DNA of 57,200 nt from Candidatus Paraprevotella stercoravium (GTDB lineage: Bacteria > Bacteroidota > Bacteroidia > Bacteroidales > Bacteroidaceae), in contig CALUIU010000021.1 in NCBI GenBank assembly GCA_944320795.1, forward strand, positions 1 to 57,200. The letters are read 5' to 3'. Made by a program: the position numbers and the translations under genes. Shown here in pieces: positions 54,162-57,200 of the stretch. The number at the start of each line of letters is the position of its first letter. Position 1 is the first letter of the stretch. Below the pieces are notes generated by a model that was not told the origin of the DNA, did not search any database, and saw only the letters and a program-made list of their open reading frames with translations.

Positions 54162-54200
54162 AGGTGTGTTCGGAAGAAATAAGAGGTGAAAGATGATAAA

Positions 54201-54235
54201 GCCTGAAAAGTCAGCTCCCAAGTGACTTTTCAGGC
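54201..54235 (-). terminator. Terminator after cysK
   Basis: GCCTGAAAAGTCA (54201-54213) pairs perfectly with TGACTTTTCAGGC (54223-54235). On the minus strand TTTATCATC follows. Confidence 0.85.
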
Positions 54236-54268
54236 TAATGAATAGGTTTTTATATTTTAATTACGTTA

Positions 54269-55231
54269 TTATGAACGTGTTGTTTCCAGTGGAAAATTCT
54301 CAAAATCAAAGAGTGGGGTAGAGAGATAGCGTTCTCCGGTATCCGGAAGGAGTACCACGATATTCTTGTTTTCATATTTTGATTCCCTGGCTATCTGTAG
54401 GGCGGCAAAGGTGGCTGCTCCCGATGAGATGCCCGTAAGCAGTCCTTCACGAAGTGACAGACGGCGTCCCATGCGTAAGGCATCCTCGTCTGTAACACGG
54501 ATAATCCGGTCAATGATATTGCGTTCCAGAATACTGGGGATGAATCCGGCACCGATACCCTGAATCTTGTGCGGACCGGGTTGTTCTCCGGAAAGGACTG
54601 CAGAAGCATCCGGTTCTACGGCAATGATTTCAATATCCGGATTCAGTTCTTTCAGTCGGCGGCCCACTCCGGTAATGGTTCCTCCGGTGCCCACACCGGC
54701 TACAAACACGTCCACCTGTCCTTCCGTGTCGCGCCAGATCTCTTCGGCAGTGGTACGGTAATGTTTCTGTGGGTTGGCCGGATTTTCAAACTGTTGCAGC
54801 AAAACGGCGTTTTCCAAGGTGGAAGCCAGTTCCTGTGCCTTGGCTATGGCTCCCTTCATTCCCTGTGTTCCGGGAGTGAGCACCAGTTCGGCTCCTCGGG
54901 CACGCAACAGATTGCGCCGCTCGATACTCATGGTTTCAGGCATGGTCAGTATGGCACGGTATCCTTTGGCACGTGCTATCCAGGCCAGTCCGATGCCGGT
55001 ATTGCCGCTTGTCGGTTCCACGATAATGCTTCCGGGGCGCAGAATGCCTCGTTCTTCAGCGTCTTCAATCATTCCCAGCGCAATGCGGTCTTTTACACTG
55101 CCACCCGGATTCAGATATTCCAGTTTGGTCATGATGTTGGCTTTTGCCTGTTCCTCCTGAGGCAGATTCTGTAATTGTACTAAAGGAGTATTCCCTACAA
55201 GGTCTGTAAGTTGTCTGTATATTCTTTTCAT
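54269..55231 (-). CDS. cysK: Cysteine synthase A
   Basis: O-acetylserine sulfhydrylase makes L-cysteine from O-acetylserine and sulfide, using pyridoxal phosphate. The 320-residue protein has the PLP lysine in [11 protein letters not shown] (Lys47), the substrate loop PTSGNTGIG (near 73) and the phosphate-binding loop [10 protein letters not shown] (near 180). [14 protein letters not shown] follows. Length is normal. It is a single gene with its own promoter and terminator. Sulfide-assimilating enzymes of this type are standard in anaerobic Bacteroides. The neighbouring K+ channel gene diverges from it. Confidence 0.96.
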   Translation of the reverse strand: MKRIYRQLTDLVGNTPLVQLQNLPQEEQAKANIMTKLEYLNPGGSVKDRIALGMIEDAEERGILRPGSIIVEPTSGNTGIGLAWIARAKGYRAILTMPETMSIERRNLLRARGAELVLTPGTQGMKGAIAKAQELASTLENAVLLQQFENPANPQKHYRTTAEEIWRDTEGQVDVFVAGVGTGGTITGVGRRLKELNPDIEIIAVEPDASAVLSGEQPGPHKIQGIGAGFIPSILERNIIDRIIRVTDEDALRMGRRLSLREGLLTGISSGAATFAALQIARESKYENKNIVVLLPDTGERYLSTPLFDFENFPLETTRS

Positions 55232-55257
55232 AATCTGAGCATTTTATGGTTACTTTG

Positions 55258-55288
55258 CAAAGGTAAGGGGAAAGCCTTGGGCAGGCAA
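55258..55288 (-). promoter_or_regulatory. cysK promoter, facing the channel gene's promoter
   Basis: On the minus strand TACCTTTG (55258-55265) is a perfect -7 box, and TTG at 55286-55288 is the -33 at a 20-bp spacing. On the plus strand the adjoining TTACTTTG (55250-55257) resembles a -7 box for the channel gene. The two boxes share a near-palindromic TTACTTTGCAAAGGTAA. Confidence 0.6.
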
Positions 55289-55325
55289 TACCCTTTTTAT
55301 GGGATATTTTAGAATAGGAAAGGAT

Positions 55326-56210
55326 ATGATTACATTAGAGAAAGTGAAACGCTATCTGAATCGCGAAAAACTTTATCAGATTATATTTGAGTCGGATACT
55401 TATGCCGGACGCATGTTCGACACGGTGCTTATTATTACCATTCTGCTCAGTGTTTTGGCGGCCATTATCGAAAGTCTGCCGTTTGTCAGTGATGGTTGGC
55501 GTCTGGTTTTGCAGATATTTGAGTACGTATCCACTTTTTTCTTTACAGTGGAATACGTGTTGCGTATCTATGTGTCCGACAAACCGAGAAAATACATCTT
55601 CAGCTTTTTCGGTATCGTGGATCTGTTGGCCACTTTGCCTCTTTATCTGGCTTTCTTTTTTCCTTCTGTGCGCTATGTGCTGATCATTCGTGTTTTTCGT
55701 TTGATCCGTGTATTCCGTGTGTTCAAGCTTTTCAGTTTCTGGACTGAAGGAAACCTCTTGTTGCGTTCGGTGCAGAAGAGCATGCGCAAAATTCTAGTAT
55801 TTTTTCTCTTTGTACTGATTCTGGTCATTTCGATAGGTACGATTATGTATATGGTAGAGGGGGAGCATCCCGAGTCCGGCTTCACGGATATTCCGACCAG
55901 CATTTATTGGGCTACTGTGACACTGACCACGGTAGGTTATGGCGATATTACTCCGCTCACGGCCGTGGGACGTTTTATTTCCGGTGTGGTGATGCTGTTG
56001 GGTTATACCATTATAGCCGTGCCTACCGGTATTGTTTCCGTAACCTTGATGGACGAGCAGAAAAAAGCCGGGGGCACTTGTCCTAATTGTGGACGTCCAT
56101 TGGATATTGATGCCCGTTACTGTAAATATTGCGGTACTCCAATTGATATTTCAGAACAGGGCAAGAAAGGGGAGCCAATTAAAAAATCAGGAAAAACAAC
56201 CAAAGTTTAG
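55326..56210 (+). CDS. Voltage-gated K+ channel with C-terminal zinc ribbon
   Basis: The 294-residue protein (ATG 55326; an upstream in-frame ATG at 55299 is possible) has six transmembrane segments between about 30 and 240. The S4 segment IIRVFRLIRVFRVFKLF has Arg at 122, 125, 128, 131 and Lys at 134, the pattern of a voltage sensor. The selectivity filter is TVGYGD (202-207). The tail carries a four-Cys zinc ribbon (CPNCGRPLD...CKYCGTPI, Cys252, 255, 266, 269), which is not part of standard KvAP-type channels. The subunits would form a tetramer in the inner membrane. The ribbon could sense metal or redox state, or help assembly; that is inference. Confidence 0.92.
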   Translation: MITLEKVKRYLNREKLYQIIFESDTYAGRMFDTVLIITILLSVLAAIIESLPFVSDGWRLVLQIFEYVSTFFFTVEYVLRIYVSDKPRKYIFSFFGIVDLLATLPLYLAFFFPSVRYVLIIRVFRLIRVFRVFKLFSFWTEGNLLLRSVQKSMRKILVFFLFVLILVISIGTIMYMVEGEHPESGFTDIPTSIYWATVTLTTVGYGDITPLTAVGRFISGVVMLLGYTIIAVPTGIVSVTLMDEQKKAGGTCPNCGRPLDIDARYCKYCGTPIDISEQGKKGEPIKKSGKTTKV

Positions 56211-56221
56211 GATATTCTTTG

Positions 56222-56229
56222 TAAATTTG
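56222..56229 (+). promoter_or_regulatory. -7 box of the small barrel gene
   Basis: TAAATTTG, 25 bases before the ATG at 56255. No strong -33 is seen at the normal distance. Confidence 0.5.
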
Positions 56230-56254
56230 CGCAATTTTTAAAATAAGTTTTCAA

Positions 56255-56761
56255 ATGAAAAAGTTTTTATTGATTGCCGTAATGGCTGTTTTGGGAGCTG
56301 TATCTGCTCAGGCGCAGGTAAGACTCGGTGGTGAATTCTCTGTGTGGTATAATAGTGATGCAGAAAACACATCTTATATGTTTATGCCTGAAATCGGATA
56401 TAAACTGAATGATAAATGGGAAGTAGGTACTCATATTGGTTTCAGTGGAAATTCTGATCAGGAAGGTCTGGATTTTAAGTTAGCTCCATTTGCCCGTTAT
56501 ACATTCCTGAGAGCCGGAATGTTTTCCATGTTCGGAGAGGGAGGTTTTGGTGTAGCTACCAGAAAACATCATAATACTGCTTTTAATATTGGCTTGCGTC
56601 CAGGTATTGATGTTGAGTTGAGCGAGCATTGGAGTTTGGAAGCTCACTTGGGATTCCTGGGATTTGTGGCTAATGATGATGGTATTGGAGAAATGGGACC
56701 TTCTGGCTTTGGTTTTGATTTTAAGAGTGGAACCTCTTTTGGTCTGATTTACCAGTTCTAA
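56255..56761 (+). CDS. Small outer-membrane beta-barrel protein
   Basis: The 168-residue protein has a clean signal peptide (MKKFLLIAVMAVLGAVSAQA, cut before QVRLGGE). Eight amphipathic strands follow (LGGEFSVWYNS, MFMPEIGYKLNDKWEVGTHI, FKLAPFARYTF, MFGEGGFGVAT, FNIGLRPGIDVELSEHWSLE, GTSFGLIYQF). The final FGLIYQF, with a C-terminal Phe, is a typical signal for insertion by the Bam complex. Families of this kind (OMP_b-brl) are structural or sensory; the function is unknown. The terminator at 56806 is where a group II intron has inserted. Confidence 0.85.
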   Translation: MKKFLLIAVMAVLGAVSAQAQVRLGGEFSVWYNSDAENTSYMFMPEIGYKLNDKWEVGTHIGFSGNSDQEGLDFKLAPFARYTFLRAGMFSMFGEGGFGVATRKHHNTAFNIGLRPGIDVELSEHWSLEAHLGFLGFVANDDGIGEMGPSGFGFDFKSGTSFGLIYQF

Positions 56762-56805
56762 ATTCACGAAGAGAATTGAATGTAATATAAAATCGTGTAA
56801 AACGA

Positions 56806-56846
56806 AACGCCCCCTGAAAGTATGATCAAGACTTTCAGGGGGCGTT
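56806..56846 (+). terminator. Strong terminator behind the small barrel gene
   Basis: Arms AACGCCCCCTGAAAGT (56806-56821) and ACTTTCAGGGGGCGTT (56831-56846) pair perfectly. The intron begins six bases after it. Confidence 0.9.
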
Positions 56847-56851
56847 GCTTT

Positions 56852-57200
56852 GTATGCTCGGCATGAGTATTAGCTAACGGGTGCAAGTCCCCAATGAGCC
56901 CTAATAGCGGGAATCATACAGCCAATAGCAAGGGTGTCCATCGCGAGTTGGAATCTGAAAGAAGCTGGCGGCAAACATCTGGTCTGACGAACAGAAACTT
57001 CATATAAGGCATATAACCGTGGGTAAGGTTGCAAAGCAAACCAAAGCCCTATAGCTATTCGGAACGGTTGATGTAAATGAAGCAGACCTAAGATTGAAAG
57101 TTAATACCCTTATCCGAGGAGGTCTCACGGACGCATGAGAATAGTGAAAAAGAAAACGAAAGTAGGAAGAAAACTACTTCGTTTTCCTCCTACTCGATTA
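56852..57200 (+). mobile_element. Group IIC intron, 5' part (domain I onward)
   Basis: The sequence from GTATGCTCGGCATGAG onward follows the domain I layout of bacterial group IIC introns such as the Oceanobacillus one. It has an AAGGGTGTCC block, TGGAATCTGAA, a CGGCAAAC block, GGTCTGA, GAACTTCATAT and AAATGAAGCAGA. The 5' end reads GTATG where most introns have GTGYG. It is placed straight after a terminator stem, as is normal for this class. The window ends before the reverse-transcriptase gene and the catalytic domains V and VI, so activity cannot be judged. Confidence 0.85.

Overview
The window looks like chromosome from a gut Bacteroidales, most likely Bacteroides or Phocaeicola. The reasons are the Bacteroidetes-type promoters (-33 TTTG, a 19-20 bp spacer, -7 TAnnTTTG), the weak or absent Shine-Dalgarno sites, and the gene content: DUF3575 proteins, clustered TlpA-like thioredoxins, a serine-type sulfatase, many small outer-membrane beta-barrels, and the gene order yceD-rpmF-fabH-era-der. 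Species cannot be fixed from this sequence alone.

Layout. Position 1 is the 3' tip of a 5S rRNA followed by a terminator, so an rRNA operon lies just outside. 179-6781 is a four-gene envelope operon: two DUF3575 proteins, an OmpA-like protein and a 972-residue protein built of five tandem beta-barrel-like modules. 6897-12679 carries a sensor histidine kinase and then a housekeeping operon (yceD, rpmF, fabH, era, der, lipoprotein). 13360-24100 encodes a 2290-residue secreted Asp-box/LamG protein, a translationally coupled NPCBM protein and a sulfatase, probably acting on host or dietary glycans. 24222-31215 holds an exonuclease, a solitary VWA protein, an AT-rich lipoprotein and a SWIM-SNF2 helicase. 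31552-36628 is a degenerating tandem cluster of TlpA-like thioredoxin lipoprotein/periplasmic genes, with one gene split by a frameshift and one carrying the fused tail of a lost paralogue.

The accessory core is 36899-44798, mostly on the minus strand. An ECF sigma factor is fused in one polypeptide to a transmembrane helix, a periplasmic linker and a C-terminal outer-membrane beta-barrel. It is followed by a radical SAM/SPASM protein, a Gfo/Idh/MocA oxidoreductase and a secreted protein, the last three joined by ATGA overlaps. I regard this as the best candidate for an undescribed system: a sigma factor that could itself sense the cell surface, without a separate anti-sigma factor. Upstream lie decayed genes, a Fic protein whose promoter sits inside a 45-bp palindrome that recurs three times in the window, a broken duplicate of part of fic, and a transposase remnant.

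44799-47738 is a large outer-membrane barrel protein. 48262-52728 is an etfB-etfA-(TonB/MORN)-acyl-CoA dehydrogenase operon. 52815-55231 (minus strand) carries a barrel protein, a DUF4136 lipoprotein and cysK. 55326-56761 carries a voltage-gated K+ channel with a zinc ribbon and a small barrel protein. The window ends inside a group IIC intron inserted directly behind that barrel gene's terminator.
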